Source: Monocercomonoides exilis
Lineage: Eukaryota > Preaxostyla > Oxymonadida > Polymastigidae
NCBI GenBank assembly: GCA_001643675.2
Contig: LSRY02000021.1
Span: forward strand, 930,001-994,000
Length of the DNA: 64,000 nucleotides
Direction of reading: 5' to 3'
A program made the translations under genes and the position numbers. The notes under the pieces are model-generated. The model saw only the letters and a list, made by a program, of their open reading frames with translations. It was not told where the DNA came from and ran no database searches. Below, piece by piece: positions 1-10,609 of this stretch. Each line of letters opens with the position of its first letter. Within the stretch, counting starts at the first letter, position 1.

Positions 1-1140
1 TCATCCAAATCCCATGGCTCGCTGCATATGTTGCGTTGTTCAGCAAGAGTTCTGCAGATCAATCACATCCCTCGTGTCTGAAACGCTCCTTCTCGCTAAC
101 ACATTTGTATTGCATAATCTGCTCTTTCCAAAAATACCACAAGGGATGGGCAGCAAGAAGGAGGAAATAGAAGAACAAGGAGAGGAAGAGGAGGAGCTTG
201 GGTTCAGTTATGTCAAGAGATTTCTGTGCGAGAGAAGAGGAGAATGTAGCTGGAGATGAATGAGAGAGTGGCTCTGGAGAAGTTCCAACAAGAACAGAAG
301 GGGCAGACAATTGTGTGTGTGGCAAGGAAGAAAAAGGAGGAGAAGCAAATGTTGAGGAGGCTGTGATGTTTTGAGTGTGCAGCTGGGCAGATGAGAGTGT
401 GCTGCCGAACGAGTAAAATGTTTGCTGCTGTTCATCATCATTTTCATCACCTCCCTCTTCTCTTTCCCTGTCCCTCCTCCTCCTTTCCGTTGCTGCATGT
501 GCAAGTCTTGTGTCGAAAGCATCAATTTGCGATGTTCAAAACTCGTCTTTCTCCTTCGTCTTCGTCTTCGCCTTTGGCTCTTCCTGCTACCTCCTTTTCC
601 TCTGCTCTGCGCTAAATTCACTTCTGGAATCCGCCATCTTTGCCTCTTCCATTTAGCATGTGCTTCTCTCCCTTCGCTTCTAGGCGGTGCCATAATGCGA
701 GAAGATGGGAGCAACGTCCCTGAGAGCTCCTTCCGCTTCCCACTGCCATTCCTCCTGCGATGCCCATTCACCTCATTCACTCCGTTCAGCACAGCCTTAG
801 CGCGGAAGCTGTATGAAGTGCTGAAGCAGAGCGGAATGCACCTCTGTGGAAGAGGATAACAGTTCAAATGAAAGCTCAGCAATCCCACAGATGGTATAGA
901 TAGCAAAAATGAAAATGTTGAGAACATGGAAATCGAATGAAGCATTATTTGGTGAGTGAAATCAAGCTGCTAATTGAACATCATATATGAATTTGAAATG
1001 TGATGATTCAAATGACATGAAATGACAGGAAATATCATTGAAAAAGAGGAGGAAGGTGAATGTTTGATGTTACAGAGAAATCCATTAAGAATCTGATGAT
1101 ATTTCCGAAGAAAAATATGAGAAGTTCAATGTGATGTTTT
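1..1140. other. GC-richer block, no supported gene
   Basis: This block is richer in G and C than the DNA after it. It holds several overlapping frames on both strands, including a 245-codon minus-strand frame at 208-945 with Arg/Lys-rich runs and a 145-codon plus-strand frame at 422-859. None has a recognisable domain, a convincing start context or a splice structure, and the two strands are open over the same stretch, as happens in skewed-composition DNA. It may be a decayed gene, but I cannot say which one. Confidence 0.3.
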
Positions 1141-3214
1141 CGCTAAATGCAAAATCGTATAAAGCAAGTTGACTCCACAAGAAGACAACAATCCAAATTG
1201 CTATATTTTTGGCAATCAATCTCCAATAAATCAATAAAGTTGGATTTCTTCAAGTCAATTCACCAACTTTTTGCGATTTCCTCTCATCTCCCCTCAAAAT
1301 ATAAAATGAAGATATTTCTCAATTTCTTTTCTTTTCTATTTTTCATCTTCCATTCAGCTCTCACTATTCTCTGAAAAATATCAATCCCTTCCTTTTCTTC
1401 ATCTTTCACATTCTCTTCCTCTTTTCTCCTCTCAAAAAAATACACTTCTTTCAAGCCTTTCAACATTTCTCAATTTTCCTTTTCTTTCAAGCTTTTGCCC
1501 TCTTTTCTTTCTCTTCAAAATCCATTTCTCCAATCAGCAATAATCACCTTCTCATCATCTCCAATCACCCTTCTATATATTTACTATATTATCTTCTCCG
1601 AATTTCCACCTGTTCCTTCCTCACCCCTTTGTCTCAGATTATCTTTTATATAAAAATCCCTCTCGTAATATTAACATACAAAAATACGCTCAACAACCAC
1701 TCCCTGCCACGAATAATCTTCTTCGATCTCCTCTCTGCCCCATATCCCTCATGTGCCATGTGTTGGTGAGATAAACATCAAAAACGATAAAGGATATTTG
1801 AGAATTTTATTAAAGGAGAAGATCATGGCCGAAAAGAAAAAAACACATCTGGGCATCCACCACAATGTGCACGGGTTGAGAAGACACTCCAGTGAGATAT
1901 ATGAATTATTTCGTGGAAATGCATTCCATGCTGCATTCAACCATTCTGATGCTGAAATGAAGAGATTGAATTTTTGAATGATGATGGCTGTGGAGATGAG
2001 TGTGTTTGGCAAAAAACAGCCGAAGGGCAGTCTGGTATTTATTTATTTTTTTGTATATGAATATTAGCCTTTTGATGTTTTTGTGTTGTTTTCAGGGCAG
2101 GAGGTGGAAATGAATGAAAATGAATGAAAGCGGAATATTTCGTTGTTCAGGGTAAGCATCGAGTTGAGAGAGCGAATTCATATGGAAAGTACCCAGGGTG
2201 AAGGGATTCGAATGAAATTGGAGATGATTTATTCTGACGAAAAACAATGATATTTTTCAATGAGAAAAATGAAATTGAAGAAAATACATAAGTTTCACAT
2301 TTTTTGGAAGAGCAAGAAATCGATGCTTTTGATGGAGAAATGACTTCTGGAAAGGATGGTTGGAGAGTCAGATGTTGAAACGCTGAAAATTTATCGATTT
2401 CAACTTTTCTAATTCTATTCTATTTCAATGACATTATATAACAGTTTTTAGCTTAAGACATTGATTAATTATGTATTGTGATTATTGTTATTATGTTTTT
2501 CAAGCCAGCAAACTTAAGTTTTGTTCTGTTAATTGAATTTTCGATATTTTTTCGATATATTTTGAAATTCTTTCACAAATTTTGAATAAAAACGATTAGA
2601 AATAAATTAAAATCAACTAATAAGTAATAATAATTATATATTATATAATAATTTAAAGTCTTTTCAAATAATATTTTTCTTATCAACCCCACCCTTAATG
2701 AAGATTTTTATGATCAAACGTCGGAATTATTTATGATATCAAAAAAAAATATCCCATATGTTATTCATTTTGAAATGTCGTATTTGTGTTTTTTTTCATA
2801 AGTTTTGTTCTGCATGCTGTTTTTTCATTGTGTTTTTGCAACTGATATTTCTTATTTTGTCTCTTGATAAAGCGATCAGATATTTTGTCCATTGTTTTAT
2901 ATTTGTATACTGTGATTATAACTGAAGATTGCAAAAATTAATCATCATAAAATAGAAGAAGAAAAAAATAATAAAATTTGATAAAATTTATTATAATGAA
3001 AAACAATAACAAAAGAAATCAGATATTTAAAATTAGTAATCTTTCAAATTCAAAAAAAAAAAAAAAACGATAAGATAAGATTAATTGTTCGAAACATGAG
3101 AAATGAACCTACTGCTTAAAGAAAATTGCCACATTTCAACTTATATTTAGGTTTTCTTATTGATTTTTCCTTTTGTTGCAATTGAGCATAACAAATAATT
3201 TGTAAGAAATTTTG

Positions 3215-3630
3215 TTATTCATAATTTTTGGGAAAAATAAGACTTTCAAGCTTTTTTTGTCCAAAGCATGAAAAAATTGTTTCACTTGAAATTTTATTAA
3301 ACACTGTTTGATTTAATAATATGTCAAAATTTTTTTGAAAAGTTCCTTTTATTTAATTTTCAAAGAAAATAAAAATTTCGTATTTTCATCAATTTTTTGT
3401 TCCTACTCAAGAAACTTCACCAAAATGGAAACAAATCCAAAAGAATGTTATCATTTCCGTTTTTGTGAAGTTTCATAATTGGGAACATAAATTTGATCAA
3501 AATATGAAATTTTTGTTATATTAGAAAATTAAACAAAAGGAACTTTTCAAAAAATTTTATACATAAATTGGATTTTCATATCTGTAAACAAACACCATTG
3601 ATTTAAAATCAAAATGCTTGTGATCACACT
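3215..3630 (-). repeat. Dispersed repeat copy D, split by a 240-nt element
   Basis: The reverse complement of 3563-3630 followed by that of 3215-3322 matches, with divergence, the plus-strand repeats at 4630-4915 and 21105-21380. Shared landmarks are a GGTGTTTGTT-like segment, a GAAAATC segment and a GCTTGAAAG segment in the same order. The 240-nt element at 3323-3562 separates the two halves, so it appears to have inserted into an older repeat. The match was made by eye. Confidence 0.55.
3323..3562. mobile_element. 240-nt palindromic MITE-like element, copy 1
   Basis: The left and right halves are imperfect reverse complements over about 100 nt each, with ends that read GTC-AAAATTTTTTTGAAAAG inward. 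No coding capacity is seen. The length equals that of copy 2 at 5058-5297, and the sequences match along the whole element. The flanks read ATAT on the left and ATAA on the right, a decayed 4-nt duplication at best. It looks like a non-autonomous transposon; the superfamily is unknown. Confidence 0.7.
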
Positions 3631-4629
3631 AGAATATCTTTAAAAAAACGAGTCAAATTTTATGAATTTTTTGATTACAAAAAGTCCTTAGGTGCATAAT
3701 TTTTCTACAAAAATGTGTGAAGTAGGTATTTTGTCTTTATTGTTTGAAATTAGATTCCTTCACACAAATAAATACTTTAATTCAACAAAGATCGCTTGAT
3801 CCGCAACATCTTTTCAGGAATATTTCGTATTTCTTATCAGAATAAATTTGTGGCTTCTAAAATAAGAGTACAAGAGTTTAATATTTTGAAAACTTTGATA
3901 CACTTTAAAATATGTGTGAAATACAGAAATAAACATATAAGGAATTTTGATTTGGAATTTTTTTCATTTTTGCGATGAAGTTTTGTGATAAAAGTAAATT
4001 ATTTGTTATTGCAATAATTCATTTTGAAAATCATTTCTTTTGTTTATTAATTCACAAGTTATTGATCATTTTCTTTATATGAAAACAATATTTTTTGGAA
4101 ATGAAATTTCGTTAAAATAGCTATTACCTATTTATCGCTTCTCTTTTATTATCTTTTTGATTATTCATTATCATTTTTTCCTTTGACAATTTGTTCATTT
4201 TTAACTTGTTGAATTGAGCACACAAAAAATTGATTTGCATATTAATTATATCATACCGTTTAACATGGATGATAGAAAAGACAATTCGTGGAACCTATGA
4301 TTTTTCTTTCTTTCTTTTTTCTTTTTAATTCCAATCAGAAAATTGTGTTTTGCGCTAAGTGAAAAAGCAGATCGTTTCAAATCAATTCTAAATTGTTTTC
4401 ATTTAAAGTGGATGTCAATTTTTCATGACAATTGTTATCTTTCAAAAATCTCGTTTTGAAAAATAGTTTTTGAAAATTGTGAATGAAACGAAATTGTGAA
4501 ATGGTGAATAAAAGACAGTTTTAACGAAATGTTCATTCTATTTCTATTTTGTTCCACACAATATTTTGATTTCTCTATTTCAATTTTATTTATAATTTTT
4601 TAATAATTATTATTCATGAGATTGATAAA

Positions 4630-4915
4630 ATGGGACAAAATATTTGATTTCAGGCATTTTCATTGAAAATTAATGCACTTTTCATTGACCTTTCGAAATC
4701 AAAAAACACAATAAAAATGGGTTGATATTTTGAAATACATGTGAGGTCACAAAACATTTTGCAATTATATCAATGGTGTTTGTTCACAGATTTGAAAATC
4801 ATATTTTTTTGGAAATCCGGTTAAGTCAAAAAATGTTATAAGTGTAACAATTTTTTCTTGCTTTATGCAAAAATTGCTTGAAAGCCCAAATTTTCACCCA
4901 AATAATAATAATATG
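4630..4915 (+). repeat. Dispersed repeat copy A
   Basis: About 285 nt with diverged counterparts at 21105-21380 (same strand), at 22578-22705 (partial) and at 3215-3630 (opposite strand, interrupted). It begins near ACAAAATATTTGATTTCAGG and ends near a GCTTGAAAGCCC segment. It is non-coding and AT-rich, and I saw no terminal inverted repeats. It could be an old SINE or MITE family or another non-coding repeat. Confidence 0.5.
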
Positions 4916-4977
4916 ATAGCTGATAAAGTTTGTACTAGATTGTTGTTTTTTTCTTTTATGAAAAATTTTAGTTACTA

Positions 4978-5580
4978 CAGTTTGTGCAAAAAATACCGGA
5001 CAAGATCGATTTCTCAATAATCGCAAGAGGAATAATTCTGACAATTTTCCTATAAATGTCTAAAATTTTTTGAAAAGTTCTTTATGTTTAATTTTCAAAT
5101 AAAGAAAAAATTACATGTTTTCATCAAATATCTGTTCCCACTCACGAAACTTCACAAAAATGGGAATAATAACATTGTAAAGGTTCTGTTTCCATTCCAG
5201 TTAGGTTTTGTAAGTGTGAACAGAAATTTGATCACTATATGAAATTTTTTCTTTATTTGAAAATTAAACAAAAGGAACTTTTCAAAAAAATTTAGACAAA
5301 TATATCTCATCAATACTAACTTATTAGTCATATCAAACTTTCACAGCTTCCTTGTTAATGCTCAGAAAAAAATGATAATTAAAAACTTGGAGAAACAAAA
5401 AATCCAATTTCTCCGAAATTTCAAAAATTGATATTTCTAAGCACAAATGAAGCTATTTTGAAAGTTTTGAATGTCAAATGAGTTTGTGTTTATGAGATAT
5501 ATTTATAGGAAAATTGTCAGAATAATTCCTCTTGCGATTATTGAGAAATCGATCTTGTCCGGTATTTTTCGCACAAACTG
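4978..5580. mobile_element. Tc1/mariner-like inverted-repeat element, non-autonomous
   Basis: Arms at 4978-5057 and 5501-5580 are reverse complements over 80 nt with two mismatches. The terminus reads CAGTTTGTGC inward and is preceded by TA on the left (4976-4977); the right flank is AA, possibly a mutated TA. A CAGT-type terminus with TA target is typical of Tc1/mariner elements. The element has no coding frame. A 240-nt element (5058-5297) sits inside the left arm, so the original was about 359 nt, and similarity between the arms continues, more weakly, beyond the nested insert. Confidence 0.75.
5058..5297. mobile_element. 240-nt palindromic MITE-like element, copy 2 (nested)
   Basis: Same family and same length as 3323-3562. 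It begins GTCTAAAATTTTTTG and ends with the reverse complement TTTAGAC, and is flanked by a perfect 4-nt direct repeat AAAT (5054-5057 and 5298-5301). Removing the element and one AAAT restores CCTATAAATATATCTC, which is exactly what the intact opposite arm of the host element reads at 5491-5506 on the minus strand. This is direct evidence of insertion with a 4-nt target-site duplication. Confidence 0.85.
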
Positions 5581-6275
5581 AACTTGTCAATGATAATTTA
5601 AGCAGTAATGAAATATAACCTTTAGGCAATCATGAACCATTTTAATACATGCGATTTCAATAATTATCACCCATTCGAAAAATATTGAAAAAAACCGTTA
5701 AAGCTAAGGATCCCATTTCGAAAAACAAAAGAATACAAGTTCATATTATTCAACATTTTTTAGAAATAACATTTGAACTGTCAAGATCTAGAAATAATTT
5801 CAACTTTACGATTGAATTTCCTTCAAGTGCTTTCATATAATCGAAAAGCAAAAATTTGTATTTTAAAAAATCATTTTCACATAAAACAGTGAGATTCTTT
5901 TCAATAAAATTTGAAAAAGGTTACAATTGTAATTTATCCTAAATATTTTCAAAAAAAGTTCCAAATTGTGCTTTTGGTAAATTTGTTATAATAAGTGATA
6001 TTTTCAATAAAAAAGCATTCAAATATTCAAATCACGCCACAATTTTTGGTAGAATAGCACAAATAAAAGAAAAATCGCATTCAAAATACGTTTGACACAA
6101 CAATAAGATGCATAGCTAACTTTATCTCTTCGACTCAAATAATGATTATGCCTTGCAAACCCTAAACAGCTCCTTATGAAATTTACATTGAGATGAGATT
6201 AATACTTTGACTGGATTTTTAGTGTTAAAAAAGTCACTTCATTCATTCTATTGAGGAAAAGTAGAATTGGGTGAA

Positions 6276-7083
6276 TTATTTAAGGCCCCAAAGAATTTCC
6301 ATTTCATCGACAAAATCAACCAAATTTTCAACAGTTCTATCCTTTTCAAATTCCTCAGCTTTTTCTCCATAAAATCTGAAAAAGTCATGCATAAAAATCA
6401 AAATAAAATGTTAATTTTGAACATGCAAAAATTATCAACAAACAGCTTAACTGTTGGATATCCATTGATTTTAAAATAATTACATATTTCTAAACAATGA
6501 AGTCATGCGAAAAATATTATTAAAGATCATTTTAGTGAAAAAAATCAACAAACTATTTTGTTCAATACAATCAACTGCAGCAACATGAAGGATAGGGTCA
6601 TTTTGCATTTTTAAACCAAATTCTTCGTACGTGGGCATAAACATCTGGAAAACAAAAAACAAATACAAACTGAAACATTAATCTCTTTTTATTAATCTTC
6701 AAAAAACCTTGCACCATCCACATTTGTGACTATAACTATAAAAAAAAATAATAATAAAATATTAAAACGAAAATAATTTTCACAAACAATAACACCATCC
6801 ACAGTTCTTTTGTTTTTTGTATCATACGCAATTGGTCATCTGTAAGATTGTAGTAAGGCTGATCATCTATTAACTTTTCTTTAACAATAGTTTGACCTAT
6901 AAGTGTTGAAGAAGGTGAAGGTGTATTTGGTTTCGACAAGTCAGGTGAAGTAAATTCTCCATTTTCGCCTGGAAGAGACATTTGCCTGGTAGGAAGCCTT
7001 TTAATTCCATAGGCAAAAAATCCGACCATCGAAGTAATTAGAGATCCAATCAAAAAAGCACCGCGTAGCATAAAGGAAGCCAT
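6276..7083 (-). CDS. Membrane-anchored thioredoxin/PDI-fold protein, five exons
   Basis: Exons on the minus strand are 7083-6788, 6735-6708, 6644-6554, 6489-6444 and 6375-6276, giving 186 residues and a TAA stop. Introns are 52, 63, 64 and 68 nt; three of four have donor GTTTGT. The N-terminus has one hydrophobic helix (about residues 5-26, GAFLIGSLITSMVGFFAYG) that probably anchors it in an endomembrane. A thioredoxin fold follows: WMVLFYSHKCGWCK with the redox pair CGWC, then VDC, the cis-proline motif GYPTVKLFYG and a C-terminal helix. Family members oxidise, reduce or isomerise disulfides. CGWC is unlike the CGHC of classical PDI or CGPC of thioredoxin. The start was chosen at MASFM because it lies just before the hydrophobic helix; an upstream in-frame extension has no such support. 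The gene diverges from the coiled-coil gene 134 nt away. Confidence 0.85.
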
Positions 7084-7217
7084 GGCAAAAAATTTAGGAT
7101 TGTTTTTATAACCATAATAAAAATTACAATTTCGAAACAAAAAGTCAACTTGTTTCAAGATTATCTGAATTAACTTTTTTGCAACTTCTTTGAACACTCT
7201 TCCAAATTTTATTTACG
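7084..7217. promoter_or_regulatory. Divergent intergenic region, shared promoter
   Basis: Only 134 nt separate the start codons of two divergent genes, so both promoters must lie here or overlap the 5' coding ends. I see no motif I can name; the stretch is AT-rich. The inference rests on gene arrangement only. Confidence 0.45.
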
Positions 7218-10088
7218 ATGATTAATGTAACAGAAGTGGAAGAAGAACTTGAAAATGCTGATAAATACATAAAGGAACGGAAATTACTGAGAGATAAAAG
7301 AATAAAACAAAGAAAAGAAATTTCGAAAGAAAAAAGCAATACAAGTTCAGCTGAGTTTTCGAACGATCATGATGCGATTAATTCTGAAAAAATGGATGAA
7401 AAGTCAAAAATGAAAAGCGATGCTCTTATTTCAGAATGTGGTTCCAAAGATGACAGTGAATTTGAATATTTTCTAAAAAAGATTGATAAAAAAGTTAAGG
7501 ACATTACACAATCTCGTTCTGAAAAGGAACAAAAGATCTTATGTGAAATGTTTATAGCTCCTTCAAATCGTCATGATGTTCAATGGATGGAATCTCTTTC
7601 CAAAAGCGATAAAAAACACATGCAGTTAATGAAGACACTCGAAGAAACCAACGAAAAGAAGAAAAACCATCAGGTTTTATCAGATTTAATAAATCAAACT
7701 GCTATCGACTTGTGCGTGGAAGATGCAAATTTAGAATTGCATCAAGAAATTACTCATCGAGAAATGATCAAAAAACACATGGACGATACATCGAAAGAAC
7801 GTAGAGAATTAGAAGCTCTTAATTCATTAATTGAAAGAACTCATCGAATGAAAAAAATTGTTGATTGTTCAAAGACGCAGGAAAGAAAGAGAGAAGAGGA
7901 CAAAAGAAAGAAAGCAGATTTAAAAAGGCAAAAGGAGTTACAAGAACTTAGTAACATTGAAAGGGAAAACTTGGAAAATTTGAAAAGAGAAACAAAAATA
8001 TTTGAACAACAAAAAGCGAATTGGCAAAAAGAGAAAGAGAAAGAGAAACAAAGAAAAGATAGACTCCAACAGAAAAACACAGAAATGCAAGAAATGATGA
8101 ATCAACTTGAAAAAGAATACAAACAACAGGAAAAATTGTCAGCTGAAGCAAAAAGAGGAAGCGAGTTGAGACGAAAGAAAAATGAGATGGAATTGCTGTT
8201 ATTGAAGGAAAGCTTGGCCGAAGAGCTTGAGATGGAAAAGGAGGAGGAGTCCAGATTAAAGCACGAAATTCAGATTTTGGAGAGGAAGAGGAGAATTTTG
8301 GAAAGCGAAAGGAGAAGACTCAGAGAAAGAGCAGTTGAAAGAACAGAACAAGAAAAGGAATCAGAGCAAGATTCAGTTCAACAGCACCAGCAACAACCGT
8401 ATTATCCGTTGTATTATCCATATGCCTACCCTCTGTATACGATGCATCAATATGAAAATGCTTCAATGGCATCAAGCGAAGGATTTGAAGAAAAGACGGA
8501 AGAAAAGAAAGAAGAACGGAAAAAGAGAAGAATGTCTAAGAAAAATGAAGAAACATTTTGGGGAGAAATCGAAAGACGCTTCAAAAATGAATTTGGAGAG
8601 GAAGACGAAACAGAAGATGAGATTGAGAGTGATGACGGAGAAGAAGAGAAAGAAAAAAAGAAAAATAATTCTTCAGAAAAAGAGGGAAAAGGGAAAGAAA
8701 CCGAAAAGGAAGATTCAGATAAAACAGAGATTCAGAAGGAGTTAGCAAAATTGTCTCGACAACTTTTTACAACAATTATGAATGAGATGCGAAGTACTGT
8801 TGAAAAAGAAGAATTGAAGACAAGAAAGAGCGAGTTGCGAAGAATTAAAGAAAAAAATAGAGAAAAAATGTTGTTGAAAGAAGAGGAGAGGAAAATGGAG
8901 AGAATGAAAGAAAAAGAACTTGAAGAAAAGTTAAGAAAGTCCATCAAAACGTCATCTGTTGAAGATCTGAAACAATATTTAATGTATGGAGAACGTACCA
9001 GTCAAAAACCAGCTCTTCCAAAGGCGTACCGAGATCATTTAGCTACGCCTCTATCACGATTAACTGCAAACACAGAACTTGAGCCTTCACTTACTAGTTT
9101 TTCTTCAGAAAATCGCTTTCCTCCAACAAAAGACACAGTTTTAAAAGCTTCTTCGGAGCAATTTATTTCTCCGCTTGGCCAAGCACTGGAAGGTTACTCC
9201 TCACAGCGCAAAAAAACTTCATCAGAATCATCTTATTCATTAGCTGCAAATGATAACATTTTTGGTTACCAAAAAGAAGAACAAGCGAAGAGCAGTTCAT
9301 CTGATAATTTTCTTGCTCATTTGGATCCTTCATCGTTTGCCGCATCGCATTTTGCGGATGTGTTTCACAAGATGGATGAAGAAGAACAGAGTGCGAATAT
9401 TGAGCAAAGCAACTGTTTTGAGAGAGAGAAAGATGAGATTGCCAGTTCAACTCAAGCTCCTTCAACGAGAGATAGACAAATAGTTTCAAATGAACAAGAA
9501 AGATATGCTTCTTTTGAGAAAGGTGCAAAGAAATTCTTACGTCATTCACCACCTTCTTCTTCAACGCACAATTTCCTCCACACATTCAGTGCGTCTCCTC
9601 ATTCACTTGTTGAGCAGATGAGATCTGTTCAGGGCAAACGGAGTTCAGACACAGGTTGGATTGATAATTCAGATTTTTTGAAGAAAGAAGAAGAAGAAGA
9701 AGAAGAAGAAGAAGCTTCTGCTTTTGATTCATTTGCCAATGAAACGGATTCAAAACACAGAATAAATAATACTAAGCGTCATTCCCCGTCGCATATTGTT
9801 TCTTACAGGTCGACAATTGCAAGCAAAGAAAAGTCATCAGATGATCGTTTTTATAACTCAGCTCAAAGAGGAGCGATCGATAAAGCAAAAGAGATGAGTT
9901 CCGGTGACATTTCACGTGAATTCAGTTCAGAAACTAATCGTTCTAAAAAATCTTCTACGACCCCTTCATCCAAAGAAAATGTCTCATCCAAAGGAACAGA
10001 AACAGATAACTCGAGAAGTCCACGCACTCCTCGACAGAACACAAGAATGAAGAACTCAAAAGCTCAGAATTTAATGAAAAAGGTTTGA
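7218..10088 (+). CDS. Long coiled-coil protein, 956 residues
   Basis: A single uninterrupted frame from ATG to TGA. Residues about 1-390 and 420-600 are extremely rich in Lys, Glu, Arg and Gln with heptad-like spacing, so long coiled-coil helices are expected. Around residues 390-405 a Tyr/Pro patch (YYPLYYPYAYPLY) breaks the helix. An acidic stretch lies near 465-490, a run of glutamates near 823-835, and the C-terminal 350 residues are Ser/Thr-rich and look disordered, ending in a basic SPRTPRQNTRMK segment. There is no signal peptide or membrane helix. Such proteins often scaffold cytoskeletal or basal-body structures, but nothing here identifies a specific family, so I name no function. 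It shares an upstream region with the divergent thioredoxin-fold gene. Confidence 0.8.
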   Translation: MINVTEVEEELENADKYIKERKLLRDKRIKQRKEISKEKSNTSSAEFSNDHDAINSEKMDEKSKMKSDALISECGSKDDSEFEYFLKKIDKKVKDITQSRSEKEQKILCEMFIAPSNRHDVQWMESLSKSDKKHMQLMKTLEETNEKKKNHQVLSDLINQTAIDLCVEDANLELHQEITHREMIKKHMDDTSKERRELEALNSLIERTHRMKKIVDCSKTQERKREEDKRKKADLKRQKELQELSNIERENLENLKRETKIFEQQKANWQKEKEKEKQRKDRLQQKNTEMQEMMNQLEKEYKQQEKLSAEAKRGSELRRKKNEMELLLLKESLAEELEMEKEEESRLKHEIQILERKRRILESERRRLRERAVERTEQEKESEQDSVQQHQQQPYYPLYYPYAYPLYTMHQYENASMASSEGFEEKTEEKKEERKKRRMSKKNEETFWGEIERRFKNEFGEEDETEDEIESDDGEEEKEKKKNNSSEKEGKGKETEKEDSDKTEIQKELAKLSRQLFTTIMNEMRSTVEKEELKTRKSELRRIKEKNREKMLLKEEERKMERMKEKELEEKLRKSIKTSSVEDLKQYLMYGERTSQKPALPKAYRDHLATPLSRLTANTELEPSLTSFSSENRFPPTKDTVLKASSEQFISPLGQALEGYSSQRKKTSSESSYSLAANDNIFGYQKEEQAKSSSSDNFLAHLDPSSFAASHFADVFHKMDEEEQSANIEQSNCFEREKDEIASSTQAPSTRDRQIVSNEQERYASFEKGAKKFLRHSPPSSSTHNFLHTFSASPHSLVEQMRSVQGKRSSDTGWIDNSDFLKKEEEEEEEEEASAFDSFANETDSKHRINNTKRHSPSHIVSYRSTIASKEKSSDDRFYNSAQRGAIDKAKEMSSGDISREFSSETNRSKKSSTTPSSKENVSSKGTETDNSRSPRTPRQNTRMKNSKAQNLMKKV

Positions 10089-10609
10089 TATTTGTTTGTT
10101 TCAACAAATAATTTCAATATTTTGATTTATGTTTTGGGGAAAAAATATTTGTACATACATTTAAGCAAGTCCAACAGAAAAAAGAAACATTGTTGGAAAG
10201 AATTTACAGCAGAGCTTCGAGTAATTGATTGTCCAAACATGAGAACACTCACGAATAGTATTTGTTTTTTTTAAAAAAAAAATTAGAAATCTATTTTTGA
10301 CAAAAGAAATGCCATATCTTTATTTCTAATTGTTCTCAATTTATTCAACATTTTTCAAATACTTGTTTTTTATTTATTACATGAAAGAGGGAATTTTTTA
10401 AAAAGAAAAGCTATAATCGTTCTCTGAGCTTGACAAGAAAAATATAACCAAAAACTTTGCTTGTTTCTTATTTTTAGAAAATCACTTTTACACATTTCAG
10501 TGATTTTGAAGTGAAAAATGAAAAAATCAAAGAATTCTTGATCAATATATAATTTTAAGAATAACTTTATCAAAATTGAGATTTTTTGTTTTATTTGCTA
10601 ATTTAAAGA
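10089..10609. other. Intergenic region
   Basis: About 520 nt of AT-rich DNA between two plus-strand genes. It contains A/T homopolymer runs and no supported gene; it should hold the 3' end of the coiled-coil gene and the promoter of the surface-protein gene. Confidence 0.6.

Larger units (their letters stand above)
1141..6275. other. AT-rich intergenic region with repeats
   Basis: No gene is supported over about 5 kb. From about 1240 to 1760 the plus strand is almost free of G, and from about 1800 to 2360 it becomes G/A-rich. From 2400 onward the DNA is very AT-rich with many stops in every frame. The recognisable content is repetitive: a dispersed repeat, two 240-nt palindromic elements and one inverted-repeat element, listed separately. 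Confidence 0.6.

Noticed and set aside
208-945. 245-codon minus-strand frame
   Set aside because: Low-complexity Arg/Ser runs, an overlapping open frame on the other strand, no domain and no splice structure.
7084-7197. Upstream start for the thioredoxin-fold protein
   Set aside because: The extension would place about 38 unconserved residues before the signal-anchor helix and crowd the divergent promoter.
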